Positions 1-8,939 are shown, numbered from the stretch's first letter. The stretch: 64,000 bases of DNA from Bordetella parapertussis (GCA_945862305.1 CAMAXF010000002.1:124001-188000); one strand, 5' to 3'. Notes: generated by a model not told the origin, from the sequence alone. Numbers and translations are program-made.

Positions 1-315
1 GCCATTTTGCATGGTCACCACCACGGTCTTAGGGCCAAAGAGCTTGGGCAGGTCGTCGGCGACATCCGCCACCTGGTGCGCCTTGACTGCCAGGATCACG
101 ATGTCTTGAGGGCCAGCTTCGTCATAGTTGTTGGTGGCCTTCACATTCTTGGCAATGTGCTCGGTGCCGTCTTCCATGATGAGCTTGAGCCCGTTCTCGC
201 GAATGGCCTCCAGGTTTTTGCCGCGGACCATGCAGGTGACGTCCTCACCGGCCAAGGCCAGCTTGCAGGCCACGAGACCACCGATTGCACCCACTCCAAT
301 GACTGCTACTTTCAT
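1..315 (-). CDS. panE: 2-dehydropantoate 2-reductase-like protein, N-terminal part (cut by window edge)
   Basis: The first 105 codons of a ketopantoate reductase family protein (ApbA/PanE) are visible; the C-terminal part lies left of the window. The N-terminus begins MKVAVIGVGAIGG, a Rossmann GxGxxG motif for NADPH, and the visible end has the VVTMQNG stretch typical of the family. Family members reduce ketopantoate to pantoate in CoA synthesis, but many paralogues next to organic-acid transport genes act on other 2-keto acids, so the substrate is open. The ATG at 313-315 is 45 bp downstream of the fumarylacetoacetate hydrolase gene on the same strand, so the two are probably co-transcribed. 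Confidence 0.85.
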   Translation of the reverse strand, partial: MKVAVIGVGAIGGLVACKLALAGEDVTCMVRGKNLEAIRENGLKLIMEDGTEHIAKNVKATNNYDEAGPQDIVILAVKAHQVADVADDLPKLFGPKTVVVTMQNG

Positions 316-360
316 ACGTCCTCCCAAAGTCTTATTTTTGTGTTGAATCAACCACCACGA

Positions 361-1128
361 CTACTCAAAGGTATTGATCAGTGAACCAATGCCCTCGATC
401 TGAATTTCGATCTTGCTGCCCGGCTTCATGGAGCCGACCCCCACGGACGTGCCGCAGATGATGATGTCGCCGGCATGCAGGGTCATGTCCTGGGAAATGA
501 GGCTCACCAACTCCGCCACGCTAAAGTGCATGTCGGCGATGGGGTAGTCCTGACGAACATCGCCGTTGAGAATGGTCTTCACCCGAAGGCTGGCGGGCTC
601 GAGCCCCGTGGCAATCACAGGCCCGATGGGCAAAAAGCCATCGAAGCCCTTCGAGCGCACCCATTGGGGGAAGGTGGCATCTCGAAACAGGATGTCGGCA
701 TGGGTCACATCGTTCACGCACGTGAACCCGAAGACATGCGACATGGCCGACTCCACCGACACGGCTGTGGCCGTCTTGCCAATCACCACGCCGAGCTCAC
801 CCTCGAAGACCACTTTGCCCTCGGCTCGCGGCTTCGGGATGACAGCACCTGGGTCGTTGTACGTGTTGGGTGACTTCAGCAGGTAGAGCGGCTCTGGCGG
901 CTTGGTGAGGTTGAGCTTGGCGCTGAGCTGCGCAAAGTTATTCCAGAGCGCGATGACCTTGCCAGACTCCACGGGACGCACCAGCCGAATGGCATCCAGC
1001 GACAGCCGCTCGTCGGTGGGCGTCGGTGAGGCGAACATGTCCCCTCGCCAAACCTGCACGCTGCCAGCGTCTAGGGTGCCAAATCCTGTCTCGGCCCCGT
1101 GCACAAATCGAACCCATTGATGGTCCAT
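361..1128 (-). CDS. Fumarylacetoacetate hydrolase family protein
   Basis: 255 residues, the length of single-domain FAH-fold enzymes (2-keto-4-pentenoate hydratase / oxaloacetate decarboxylase / fumarylpyruvate hydrolase group). The C-terminal half has the family landmarks: an acidic metal-binding segment FEGELGVVIGK, a downstream VNDVTHADI aspartate, and a GTSVGVGSMKPG glycine-rich loop followed by IEGIGSL. These enzymes use a divalent metal to cleave or decarboxylate 2-keto (di)acids in the cytoplasm. The start is supported by an AGGGAGGG Shine-Dalgarno 8 bases before the ATG. It is separated from the upstream kinase-like gene by a strong terminator, so it probably has its own promoter in 1129-1200 and leads a two-gene unit with the panE-like gene. 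The exact substrate cannot be read from sequence. Confidence 0.88.
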   Translation of the reverse strand: MDHQWVRFVHGAETGFGTLDAGSVQVWRGDMFASPTPTDERLSLDAIRLVRPVESGKVIALWNNFAQLSAKLNLTKPPEPLYLLKSPNTYNDPGAVIPKPRAEGKVVFEGELGVVIGKTATAVSVESAMSHVFGFTCVNDVTHADILFRDATFPQWVRSKGFDGFLPIGPVIATGLEPASLRVKTILNGDVRQDYPIADMHFSVAELVSLISQDMTLHAGDIIICGTSVGVGSMKPGSKIEIQIEGIGSLINTFE

Positions 1129-1200
1129 TGTGTTGCCCTCCCTTTATAAATCTATTTTTTTTAATGACTTCGGGTTTCCCCTGATTATGGCTTTGAATAT

Positions 1201-1232
1201 AAAAAAAAGGGCGCCTGAAGGCGCCCTTTTTT
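1201..1232 (-). terminator. Rho-independent terminator (bidirectional shape)
   Basis: A perfect 7-bp stem GGGCGCC/GGCGCCC with a 4-base loop, flanked by eight A on the left and six T on the right. Read on the minus strand it ends in eight U, and it sits 15 bases after the stop codon of the kinase/BON gene, so it should terminate that transcript. No plus-strand gene ends here. Confidence 0.9.
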
Positions 1233-1247
1233 GAGTGACGCCTCGCG

Positions 1248-2060
1248 CTATCGTTGTCTGGAGAAGAGTTTCAAATCAGCCTCCACGGCCGAGACTCCCT
1301 TTACCGCAGCCGCAATCTTCTGGGCCGCCTTGGCCTCAAATTCATCGGCCACAATGCCCGCGAGCTTCACGCGACCCTGCCGGGCCTCAATGACAATGTG
1401 GACATCCGAGGCCTCCTCGGAGCGACGCAGTGCTGCCCGCACATGGGCCGCAAGTTCTGCATCACGCAGCTTCTGCTGGGATTCCGGCGTCTCACGAAAG
1501 GCGGGCTGCGCGAGCAAGGCCTTCACCTGACCCACGCAGGCATCCACCGACAGGCGGTTGGTGTTGAGCACCAGGTCATAGAGCAACGGGTCTCCCCAGA
1601 CCGCACCGAAGCGCACCTCCATGTTGCGGGTGTGTGCGGCATCGCTGCGAAGAAGCTCCTCACGAACCAGGTCTTCGTCATCGGTGGCGAGCTTGGCCTT
1701 CAGCCAGGCCACCCGGTTCTCCATGGGGGCACAGACCCGAATGCACGGGATGTGGGGAATCTCACGGAGCAGGAAGGTCGCGCCCCACCCGCGGATGATC
1801 ACATTGCCTTGGGCCGCCTGCTCAAACACGGCCTCGGCCACGAAATTCGACAGGCGTTGGTTGTCGGTGGTCATGCGGGTGAGCAGGCCAGCTTTTCCCT
1901 CGACGACTCGCCGAATGAGGCTCGTGGAGCTCGACATGTTCTGGGCGACATGGTCCACGACCTCATTCTTGACTTGAGACAGCTTGAGCTCCTGGGCCAA
2001 GGCCTCGGCCACATCCTTGCCGAGCGAGGCCATCTCTTGGTTCATTGCGATCACAGGCAT
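1248..2060 (-). CDS. Cytidylate kinase-like protein fused to a BON domain
   Basis: 270 residues. The first ~190 resemble the cytidylate-kinase-like family (Cytidylate_kin2): an N-terminal IAMNQEMASLGKDVAEALA segment in the place of the phosphate-binding loop, then VIIRGWGATFLL, a CAPMENRVAWLKAKL region and an NMEVRFGAVWGDPLLYDLVLNT C-terminal core. The last ~70 residues (from about DAELAAHVRAALRR) look like a BON domain, ending HIVIEARQGRVKLAGIV, a fold usually found in exported or membrane-associated proteins. The phosphate loop is not a textbook GxxxxGK[ST], so kinase activity is uncertain. It lies 29 bp after tctA on the same strand, is probably the last gene of the transporter operon, and ends at a strong terminator. 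Confidence 0.75.
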   Translation of the reverse strand: MPVIAMNQEMASLGKDVAEALAQELKLSQVKNEVVDHVAQNMSSSTSLIRRVVEGKAGLLTRMTTDNQRLSNFVAEAVFEQAAQGNVIIRGWGATFLLREIPHIPCIRVCAPMENRVAWLKAKLATDDEDLVREELLRSDAAHTRNMEVRFGAVWGDPLLYDLVLNTNRLSVDACVGQVKALLAQPAFRETPESQQKLRDAELAAHVRAALRRSEEASDVHIVIEARQGRVKLAGIVADEFEAKAAQKIAAAVKGVSAVEADLKLFSRQR

Positions 2061-2089
2061 GGTTTACCTTTTTCCTCGTTGGTGTTGGC

Positions 2090-3613
2090 CTAGTTCGCGG
2101 CTGCCGACTTCGGGGAAGCCTTGCCAGCAGCAAACCTTCCGTACGCCCAGGTTGCAATGGGAAGGATGGCCATGAAGATCGCCAGGCTCATGATGGTGCC
2201 CACAATCCCGTTGGCAAAGAAGATCCCCATGCTGCCGTCAGACATCAGCATCGCCTGGCGGAAGGCATTCTCAGCCCCATTGCCCAGCACCAAGGCCAGC
2301 ACCATTGGCGCCAAGGGGTACTTCAGCTTCTTGAGCACATAGCCCACGATGCCGAAGACCAGCATGTACCAGACGTCACCCATGGCACTGGTCACTGTGT
2401 AGGCACCAATTGAGCAGGCCGCCAGAATGATCGGCGCGATGATGGTGAATGGCACTCGCAGAATCGCGGCGAAGAGCGGCACCGTCGTCAGGCAGACAAT
2501 CAGCGCCGCCAGGTTGCCCAGATACATGCTGGCAATGAGGCCCCAGACAAAGTCAGGCTGCTCCTGGAAGAGCAGGGGGCCGGGCTGCAGGCCCCAGATC
2601 ATGAGGCCCCCGAGCAGCACGGCTGCAGTGGGGGAGCCGGGGATCCCCAGCGTGAGCATAGGCAGCAAGGCCGCCGTGCCTGCGGCGTTGTTGGCCGTCT
2701 CCGGTCCAATCAGACCATCGATCTCGCCGGTGCCGAACTTGTCGCCGTTCTTGGAGAACTTCTTGGCAATGCCGTAGCCCACGAAGGATGCTGGCGTTGC
2801 GCCGGCCGGCGCAATGCCGAGGCATGCGCCAAAGACCATGGAGCGAGCAAAGTTGGCCCAATGCTTGCCAAGCATCTTCCAGGTCTTGAGCACCACACGC
2901 GGGTCGATCTTGGCCGCCACGCCCTGGAACTTCAGGCCATCCTCCATGGAGACCAGAATCTCACCCAGGCCGAACATGCCAATCACGGCGATGAGGAACT
3001 CAAAGCCACGCATGAGCTCGGTGGAGCCAAAGGTCAGGCGCAACTGCCCCGTCACCACATCGATGCCCACACAGGCCAAGGCAAAGCCGATCATCATCGA
3101 GGCGATTACCTTGACGGGCGCCTCCTTGCCCATGCTCATGAAGCTGGCAAAGGTGAGCACCATGATGGCGAAGTACTCGGGCGGGCCGAAGCGCAGGGCG
3201 TACTTGGCAATGAGTGGTGCCAAGAAGGTGATCAGCAGCACCGCAAAGAAGGCCCCGATGAAGGAGGCCGTAAAGGAGGTGGTCAGGGCCTCACCAGCCA
3301 TGCCACGCTTGGCCATCGGGTAGCCATCAAAGGTCGTGGCCACCGAGTAGGAGCAGCCCGGAATGTTGAAGAGGATGGAGGTGATGGCGCCACCGAAGAG
3401 CGAGCCCCAGTAAATACATGACAGCATGATGACGGCGGACACCGGGTCCATGCTGAAGGTGAGGGGCAGCAGAATGGCAATGCCGTTGGCCCCGCCCAGA
3501 CCCGGCAGCACACCCATGAGCACGCCGAGAAAGACACCGGCAAACATCAGCATTAAGTTGGTGGGCGATAGCGCTACCGACATTCCGCCCATCAGCGCAT
3601 TGAGTTCTTCCAC
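2090..3613 (-). CDS. tctA: Tripartite tricarboxylate transporter, large membrane subunit TctA
   Basis: 507 residues with about a dozen hydrophobic segments, the size of TctA. Landmarks include GVLPGLGGANGIAILLPLTF near the N-terminus, and repeated glycine/proline-rich membrane motifs such as LTLGIPGSPTAAVLLGGL. TctA forms the proton- or sodium-driven channel that takes up a carboxylate handed over by periplasmic TctC. The frame stays open upstream to 3709, but the GTG at 3613 (product MEELNALMGG) matches the family start and has GGGAG 7 bases before it; the upstream extension lies inside tctB. It follows tctB by 34 bp. Confidence 0.93.
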   Translation of the reverse strand: MEELNALMGGMSVALSPTNLMLMFAGVFLGVLMGVLPGLGGANGIAILLPLTFSMDPVSAVIMLSCIYWGSLFGGAITSILFNIPGCSYSVATTFDGYPMAKRGMAGEALTTSFTASFIGAFFAVLLITFLAPLIAKYALRFGPPEYFAIMVLTFASFMSMGKEAPVKVIASMMIGFALACVGIDVVTGQLRLTFGSTELMRGFEFLIAVIGMFGLGEILVSMEDGLKFQGVAAKIDPRVVLKTWKMLGKHWANFARSMVFGACLGIAPAGATPASFVGYGIAKKFSKNGDKFGTGEIDGLIGPETANNAAGTAALLPMLTLGIPGSPTAAVLLGGLMIWGLQPGPLLFQEQPDFVWGLIASMYLGNLAALIVCLTTVPLFAAILRVPFTIIAPIILAACSIGAYTVTSAMGDVWYMLVFGIVGYVLKKLKYPLAPMVLALVLGNGAENAFRQAMLMSDGSMGIFFANGIVGTIMSLAIFMAILPIATWAYGRFAAGKASPKSAAAN

Positions 3614-3647
3614 GATTAACTCCCGTTCGGAAAATGAGTTGTTGGCG

Positions 3648-4169
3648 TTAGAAGCCGAGCATGGCTTCGACCGGGCCCTTGGGCAGTGGCACCAAGAACC
3701 AAACCTCAAACATCACGAAGATGACCACCGGCACGGAAAGGGCATACGGCAATGAACGCACCAGCGTATAGCCACCGTTGATGATCATGAAGGCCGCGAT
3801 ATAGAGGGCCAGCGCAAAATAGAGGCCAATGAACTGCATGAGGACCACGTAGACAACCGTGGGAATAAAGACCTGCAGAACGGACTTCATCTGGCTCTTC
3901 ATGACGAACGGCTTGTCGCCAACGGCCTTACCCGCTGCCGAAAACATTGCGCTCAACATGACGCCCACCGAGGCGGCCAAGAGAAAAAGACCAACGTAGA
4001 AAGGAAAGAAGCCCGACTCAGGGCCTTGGTCTGCCCAGCCGGCACCAAGTCGGTTCGAATCCCACATGACCAAGAGACCGAGGGCGGCGAGCACCACCGC
4101 CGTGATGATCTCCATTTTCCGGGTGGAGATCAGGCTGACATCCGACTCTGCTGACTGCTGCTGACTCAT
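3648..4169 (-). CDS. tctB: Tripartite tricarboxylate transporter, small membrane subunit TctB
   Basis: 173 residues with four predicted membrane helices (roughly 20-38, 55-75, 95-130 and 135-160), the standard TctB layout. A conserved-type GPESGFFPFYVGLFLL segment is visible after the first helix. TctB partners with TctA in the cytoplasmic membrane. It lies 178 bp downstream of tctC; that gap contains hairpins that could allow tctC to be expressed at a higher level than tctBA. Confidence 0.9.
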   Translation of the reverse strand: MSQQQSAESDVSLISTRKMEIITAVVLAALGLLVMWDSNRLGAGWADQGPESGFFPFYVGLFLLAASVGVMLSAMFSAAGKAVGDKPFVMKSQMKSVLQVFIPTVVYVVLMQFIGLYFALALYIAAFMIINGGYTLVRSLPYALSVPVVIFVMFEVWFLVPLPKGPVEAMLGF

Positions 4170-4293
4170 CGAGAGGACCTTTCAATTGGACTATCAAACG
4201 CAACGAATGAGGGGTCACGCAGACCCAACCAAACATCACAACCAATATTTTTGAGCTTCGAGACGTTGCCGTGGGCGTGGCCCGCAGCGATCC

Positions 4294-4325
4294 GGGGAGG
4301 CCAGATGCTCAATCCGGCACTCCCC
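4294..4325 (-). other. Stem-loop between tctC and tctB
   Basis: GGGGAG...CTCCCC with an inner GCC/GGC extension and one bulged base forms a stem of about nine base pairs. There is no U-run after it on the minus strand, so it is not a canonical terminator. It sits directly after the tctC stop codon in an otherwise gene-free 178-base gap, the position expected for an mRNA-stabilising or partial-attenuation hairpin. A second small hairpin (GGGTC/GACCC) lies at 4212-4226. Function is inferred. Confidence 0.45.
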
Positions 4326-4347
4326 TTCTTTGTTACAAGACCCCGAC

Positions 4348-5373
4348 TTACTTGGCCATGAACCCGGCCTTGGTCATGAGATCTTTGTGGGTGGCCTCTG
4401 CTGCCTCAAGCCACTTCACGTACTCTGCGCCGGACATCATGGTCTGGTTGAATGCACCGGTTTCCATGAACTCCTTCCAGTCGGGCGTGGCGGCAACTTT
4501 CTTGAAGAGGTCGACGTAGTAGGCCACGACATCGGCCGATGCACCTGGGGTGGTGAAGATGCCACGAAGCATCTGATACTCCACGGGCAGGCCGCCTTCT
4601 TTACAGGTCGGAATGTCTGCCCACGACTGCGTGGCTGTGACCTTCTTCGTGTAGATGCTGCGCTTGGCATCAAAGATGCACAGGGGCGCGAGGCTGCCCG
4701 AGCGCCAGTGCGACACGGCCTCGATGGGGTTGTTCACGGTGGAGTTGATGTGCTTGCCCACCAACTGCGTGGCCACAGCGCCACCGCCCTTGAAAGGCAC
4801 GTAGGTGAACTTGGCACCCGTGCTCTGCTCAATGGCCGCCGTGATGATCTGGTCTTCCTGCTTGGCGCCCGTGCCGCCCATCTTCATGGCGTTGGCGCCA
4901 CCCTTCTTGGCAGCATCCACATAGTCCTTGGCGGTCTTGTACTTGTCATCCACATGCGTCCAAAGGATGAACTGGTCCAAGGCCAGCATGGAAACCGGGG
5001 TCAGGTCTTTCCAGTTGAAGGGCACACCCGTGGCCATGGGAGTGGTGTAGAGGTTAGAGAGGGTGATGATGATCTTGTGTGGCTCGCCCTTGGCACCCTT
5101 CATGTAGAGGAAGCCCTCGGCGCCGGCACCACCCGACTTGTTGACGACCACCATGGGCTGCTTCATGAGGTTGTGCTTGACCACAACACCCTGAACGAAC
5201 CGAGCCATCTGATCGGCGCCGCCGCCCGTGCCAGCCGGGATGATGAACTCCACCGGCTTGGTGGGCTGCCAGGCAGCCTGTGCTGCAAACGGTGCGACCA
5301 ATGTGGCCGCGGCAACCATGGCCGTGGCCAGGGTCTTGCGGGCAAAGGAAGGACGGCTCTTGAATGACTTCAT
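4348..5373 (-). CDS. tctC: Tripartite tricarboxylate transporter substrate-binding protein (TctC/Bug family)
   Basis: 341 residues. The N-terminus has basic residues followed by a hydrophobic stretch and an AFAAQAA signal-peptidase-like site, so the protein is periplasmic. Mature positions show the Bug-family start (KPVEFIIPAGTGGGADQMARF) and VVVNKSGGAGAEGF. It binds a carboxylate and delivers it to TctA/TctB. The start has AGGAG a few bases upstream. It is the first gene of the tctCBA unit, with its promoter presumably in 5374-5539. Nearby frc and FAH-type genes hint at a small di- or keto-acid substrate, but the ligand cannot be predicted. Confidence 0.93.
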   Translation of the reverse strand: MKSFKSRPSFARKTLATAMVAAATLVAPFAAQAAWQPTKPVEFIIPAGTGGGADQMARFVQGVVVKHNLMKQPMVVVNKSGGAGAEGFLYMKGAKGEPHKIIITLSNLYTTPMATGVPFNWKDLTPVSMLALDQFILWTHVDDKYKTAKDYVDAAKKGGANAMKMGGTGAKQEDQIITAAIEQSTGAKFTYVPFKGGGAVATQLVGKHINSTVNNPIEAVSHWRSGSLAPLCIFDAKRSIYTKKVTATQSWADIPTCKEGGLPVEYQMLRGIFTTPGASADVVAYYVDLFKKVAATPDWKEFMETGAFNQTMMSGAEYVKWLEAAEATHKDLMTKAGFMAK

Positions 5374-5404
5374 GCGTTGCTCCTATCAATGGTTTTTTTC
5401 TTTT

Positions 5405-5418
5405 TCACACCGGCGTGA
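5405..5418. promoter_or_regulatory. Candidate operator dyad upstream of tctC
   Basis: TCACACCGGCGTGA is a near-perfect dyad (12 of 14 positions symmetric) located 32 bases before the tctC start codon. Its position would suit a repressor site in the leader. No matching regulator gene is in the window, so this is a weak, position-based call. Confidence 0.25.
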
Positions 5419-5539
5419 CATGACCACCTCGGTGATCGAAGAATACGGTAAGACTGCTTCGAGTGGCAGCGTCAAAAAATGGAAAACTTGACGCCAGTCA
5501 ATAATCCCATCTCAACGGGAAGCCACAGCCTAGCAGAGG

Positions 5540-7363
5540 CTAGGGAAAACCCGAGACCCCCAAGGTCTGCTGTACCAGTGCCGGCGCAATGGCCTTCGGA
5601 TGCGGCAAGAGGGCGGGCGCACTTGCCGACCCCTCTAGCCATGGACGCAGGGCCGGCGCGGCCGCACACACCCCCGCACAAAGGGCCGAGGCCGACAATG
5701 CCTCACGCAACAACCGAGGTTCCACAGCTCGCAATTGTCCAAATTCAAACTGCGCATAGACCTCGCCAGTTGGCCCGCTGGCCAAGTCCACACGCGGGAT
5801 GCGCTGCAGGCAGGCCTTCAAAAAATGTGTGAACTGCGTGGGCGCCTCGGAGAGGTCCGCGGGATAAACAGCCTCTGCAGAACGGGCCTGCAGATGGATG
5901 TGCCGGTAGCGGTCAATCTGCATGAACCCCATGGGGTCGAGGAGCACCAGGTGGCCATTGCAGCCAAAGGCCATGGTCTTGGGGCGCTCCCCCTTGGGCA
6001 CGGAGTTGTCTAAGAATTCGAAGTGCACCACCTTCTGCGTGTTCAGGGCCCACGTGAAGAAAAGCTCCGGCATGCCGGTGTAGGCTTCCACATTGTGGGC
6101 TAGCAAATCATCAACCGGTTTGAAACGGCCGAACTCGAGGCCCCGGTGCCAGGCCCTCACCACCGTTTCATGGGGCGGCGTGATCATGAAAAACATGAAG
6201 ATCTGATGGCCAAACCGGGTCAGCAGATTGCTGCCGGCCTCATCGGAATCCAATGCGAAGCTGTCGAACCGGAATCGATCGATGAGCAGGTGGGTCATGC
6301 GGCCCTGCTCGGCCTTGCGGGCCATGTAGCGGTCGAGCTTGCGATCGATGAGTTCCAGTTCGAGCCCGGTGAGGCTTCCCGCGTAGATGGCCGCCTCGCC
6401 AAGGCTGTCGTAATCCAAGAGGTACTTGCGCCAGATGTCTGGGCTAATGACCGCAAAATCCTCCCAGGCCAGCCCCATTCGTCGAACCAATTCCCGCTGC
6501 TGCAGGCGCAAGGTGCTCTTGCCGGAGGCCGACGACCCTTTGGTGTTGAGCACGACCGGCTGGGGCTGAGCGGGCAGCAGCACGAAGCCCAGCCTTGCCG
6601 CCAGCCCATGGATCTGTTGGCCCACCACCTCCCCAATGGCATCGGAGGCCAGTTCGTTGAGGGCCATCCGGTGTGCGAGCCGGCGCACCAGTTCGTGCTG
6701 TGCGGCCAGCCCCCCCAGCTTGGCGCGCGCCACCGCCGCGATGCGCAGAAGGGCCCGCAGGCCGATGCGATCCGCGCTGTCGACCGCGACCGCCGACATC
6801 TCGGCCCATCGCGCCACCACGCGCTCCTCGATGTCCCAGTCCGAATGGACCCCACCGTCGGCGATGGACTCGGAGACTGCTCGGCCGGGAGCCTTGCTGG
6901 ATCGACCGAACAGACGTGACCAAAAGCCCGTCGGCTCTGACGCAGGTGCCGCGGGAGGGGCATCGGTGAGCATGCCCATCCAGACCGAGAGACGTGCATC
7001 CAGTGCCTGCGAGCAATCCGAGTGCAGGGCCTCAAAGGCCGGGAGCGAGGCCTCGATGCCGCCCGCCAACAGTTGATCAGCCATGCGACGGAAGTGAATG
7101 CCAAGGTCTTCCACCCGATCGCCGGCTGGTACGAGCAGGTCTGCCGTGATGCGCACCAACAATTCATGGACCATGAGCCGATGCGGACGCCAGGCCACCA
7201 GTTCGCGAAACTCAAGGCCGGTCAGGCTTCGCAGCTCCAGCACCTCTTCGAGACTGGTGGAGACATGCTCTGGCCGAAGGATGGTCGACAGGCCGAGATA
7301 GGCCCGCGGAATGTCAGAGAGAAGGCCGGGGTTCCATGGACCTCGTTCGGCCATGGACGTCAT
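5540..7363 (-). CDS. Uncharacterised P-loop (zeta-toxin/kinase-like) protein
   Basis: 607 residues, not confidently assignable to a named family. A Walker A motif GSSASGKST lies at residues 276-284, followed by VISPDIWRKYLLDYDSLGE (~306-323), a Walker-B-like LLIDRFRF (~359-366) and a KPVDDLLAHNVEAYTG segment, an order reminiscent of zeta-toxin/nucleoside-kinase P-loop proteins. The first ~270 residues are helical with no recognised domain; the last ~120 have no recognised domain either. The ATG overlaps the stop of the small membrane protein gene by four bases (ATGA), implying translational coupling. It ends the zapB-zapA-frc series, 166 bp before tctC. No antitoxin-like partner is evident. 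Confidence 0.6.
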   Translation of the reverse strand: MTSMAERGPWNPGLLSDIPRAYLGLSTILRPEHVSTSLEEVLELRSLTGLEFRELVAWRPHRLMVHELLVRITADLLVPAGDRVEDLGIHFRRMADQLLAGGIEASLPAFEALHSDCSQALDARLSVWMGMLTDAPPAAPASEPTGFWSRLFGRSSKAPGRAVSESIADGGVHSDWDIEERVVARWAEMSAVAVDSADRIGLRALLRIAAVARAKLGGLAAQHELVRRLAHRMALNELASDAIGEVVGQQIHGLAARLGFVLLPAQPQPVVLNTKGSSASGKSTLRLQQRELVRRMGLAWEDFAVISPDIWRKYLLDYDSLGEAAIYAGSLTGLELELIDRKLDRYMARKAEQGRMTHLLIDRFRFDSFALDSDEAGSNLLTRFGHQIFMFFMITPPHETVVRAWHRGLEFGRFKPVDDLLAHNVEAYTGMPELFFTWALNTQKVVHFEFLDNSVPKGERPKTMAFGCNGHLVLLDPMGFMQIDRYRHIHLQARSAEAVYPADLSEAPTQFTHFLKACLQRIPRVDLASGPTGEVYAQFEFGQLRAVEPRLLREALSASALCAGVCAAAPALRPWLEGSASAPALLPHPKAIAPALVQQTLGVSGFP

Positions 7364-7671
7364 CCGTCAATCTGCAGCACGCCCGCGGCCCGAAAGTCTT
7401 GATAGCTCTCCGGGTCTTGCAAGGCCTGGTACATGAGGATGGGAATCGCATTTCGCCTGATGAGTCGGGGCAGCAGCACACCAGCCAAAAAAATGAGCAG
7501 GCCGGTGATGAACCAGCCCACCAGCACCAGGGCGAAGCCGATGCCAACAATGGGTAGCCGGATGAGCGGCAGCATCATTCGGGCAGCAAGAAATTCGTAA
7601 GCCCGGTCCGGCGGAATGTACGCCTCGAGCCGCCCCTCTCGGTGGGCGGCAACGAACTCCGCATGGGTCAT
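7360..7671 (-). CDS. Small membrane protein of unknown function
   Basis: 103 residues: a soluble N-terminus (THAEFVAAHREGRL), then a hydrophobic region of about 40 residues (~35-75) that can form two membrane helices, then a charged C-terminus ending in GVLQIDG. No family recognised. An in-frame ATG at 7746 lies inside frc; the ATG at 7671 gives the natural start seven bases after the frc stop. Its stop codon overlaps the start of the P-loop protein gene, so both are probably made together and may act together at the membrane. Confidence 0.65.
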   Translation of the reverse strand: MTHAEFVAAHREGRLEAYIPPDRAYEFLAARMMLPLIRLPIVGIGFALVLVGWFITGLLIFLAGVLLPRLIRRNAIPILMYQALQDPESYQDFRAAGVLQIDG

Positions 7672-7678
7672 GGGCGCA

Positions 7679-8926
7679 TCAGACGACCTTGGCCGCCACC
7701 ATGGCCTCGATCTCTTCCCGCGAATAGCCCAGGTGATGGAGGACATCGCTGGTGTGCTCGCCGAGCAACGGCGAGCGCGTGACGATCGTGGGGCTCTCGG
7801 AGAGCTTGATGGGGTTGCCCACGCTCAGGTAGGCCCCACGCTCAGGATGGTCCACCTCGACGATGGTGCCCGTGGCCCGGAGCGAGGGCTCGTGGGCGAT
7901 TTCCTTCATCGACAAGATCGGCCCACAGGGAATGTCGTACTGATTGAGGATGTCCATGACCTCGAACTTGGTCTTGGTCATGGTCCACTGTTCGATGGTG
8001 TCGAAGATCGACTTCAGCCGGGGCAGACGGGCGGCGGCCGTGGCGTAGTCGGGGTCGGTGATCCACTCGGGCTTGCCGATGATCTTGCAGATCGGCTCCC
8101 AGACCGCCTCTTGGGTGATGAAGTAGGTGTAGGCATTGGGGTCGGTTTCCCATCCCTTGCACTTCAGGATGGAGCCTGGCTGGCCACCGCCCGACGCGTT
8201 GCCCGCGCGCGGCACGGCCTCGCCAAAGACGCCATCGGGGAACTGCGGATACTCCTTCATCACACCGTTTCGCTCGAGGCGTTGCTGGTCGCGCAGTTTT
8301 ACTCGACACAAATTCAACACGGCATCCTGCATGGGGGCAGAGACCTTCTGACCCTTGCCGGTCTCTCGCGCCTGATACAAGGCCACCACAATGCCCAGGC
8401 AGAGGTGCAGGCCCGTGCCGCTGTCGCCAATCTGGGCGCCCGTGACCATGGGCGGGCCATCATCAAAGCCCGTGGTGGAGGCTGCGCCCCCGGTGCACTG
8501 GGCCACGTTCTCGTAGACCTTGCAGTCTTCGTAGGGGCCGGGCCCAAAGCCTTTGATGGAGGCCAGGATCATGCGGGGGTTGATTTCTTGGATGCGCTCC
8601 CAGGTAAAGCCCATTCGATCGAGGGCCCCAGGCGCGAAGTTCTCAACCATGACATCACACGACTTGATGAGTTTTTCCAAGACCTCCTTGCCCTTCTGGT
8701 GCTTGGTGTCGAGGGTGACCGAGCGCTTGTTGTGATTGAGCATGGTGAAGTACAGGCTGTCGACGCCCGGAATGTCCCGCAGCTGGCCTCGGGTTGCATC
8801 GCCCACGCCTGGCCGTTCGACCTTGATCACGTCTGCACCAAACCAAGCCAGAAGCTGCGTACACGTGGGGCCCGACTGGACATGTGTGAAATCAAGAACG
8901 CGAACGCCTGCCAGGGCCTGACTCAT
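7679..8926 (-). CDS. frc: Formyl-CoA:oxalate CoA-transferase (Frc), CaiB/BaiF family
   Basis: 415 residues, the exact family size. Long stretches match the Frc/YfdW subfamily as I remember it: [38 protein letters not shown], and [20 protein letters not shown]. The catalytic aspartate is D168 in QIGDSGTG. The enzyme moves CoA from formyl-CoA to oxalate, giving oxalyl-CoA, normally followed by oxalyl-CoA decarboxylase (Oxc). No oxc is present in this window. The start has GGAG six bases upstream. It follows zapA by 13 bases, so read-through from the zapBA promoter is likely unless an internal promoter exists. Confidence 0.93.
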   Translation of the reverse strand: MSQALAGVRVLDFTHVQSGPTCTQLLAWFGADVIKVERPGVGDATRGQLRDIPGVDSLYFTMLNHNKRSVTLDTKHQKGKEVLEKLIKSCDVMVENFAPGALDRMGFTWERIQEINPRMILASIKGFGPGPYEDCKVYENVAQCTGGAASTTGFDDGPPMVTGAQIGDSGTGLHLCLGIVVALYQARETGKGQKVSAPMQDAVLNLCRVKLRDQQRLERNGVMKEYPQFPDGVFGEAVPRAGNASGGGQPGSILKCKGWETDPNAYTYFITQEAVWEPICKIIGKPEWITDPDYATAAARLPRLKSIFDTIEQWTMTKTKFEVMDILNQYDIPCGPILSMKEIAHEPSLRATGTIVEVDHPERGAYLSVGNPIKLSESPTIVTRSPLLGEHTSDVLHHLGYSREEIEAMVAAKVV

Positions 8927-8939
8927 GGCAACTCCTTTT

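Noticed and set aside
4048-4066. A tRNA T-arm-like string (GGTTCGAATCCCA) on the plus strand
   Set aside because: It lies inside tctB, and no matching acceptor, D or anticodon stems flank it; it encodes part of the WDSNRLGAG segment on the other strand.
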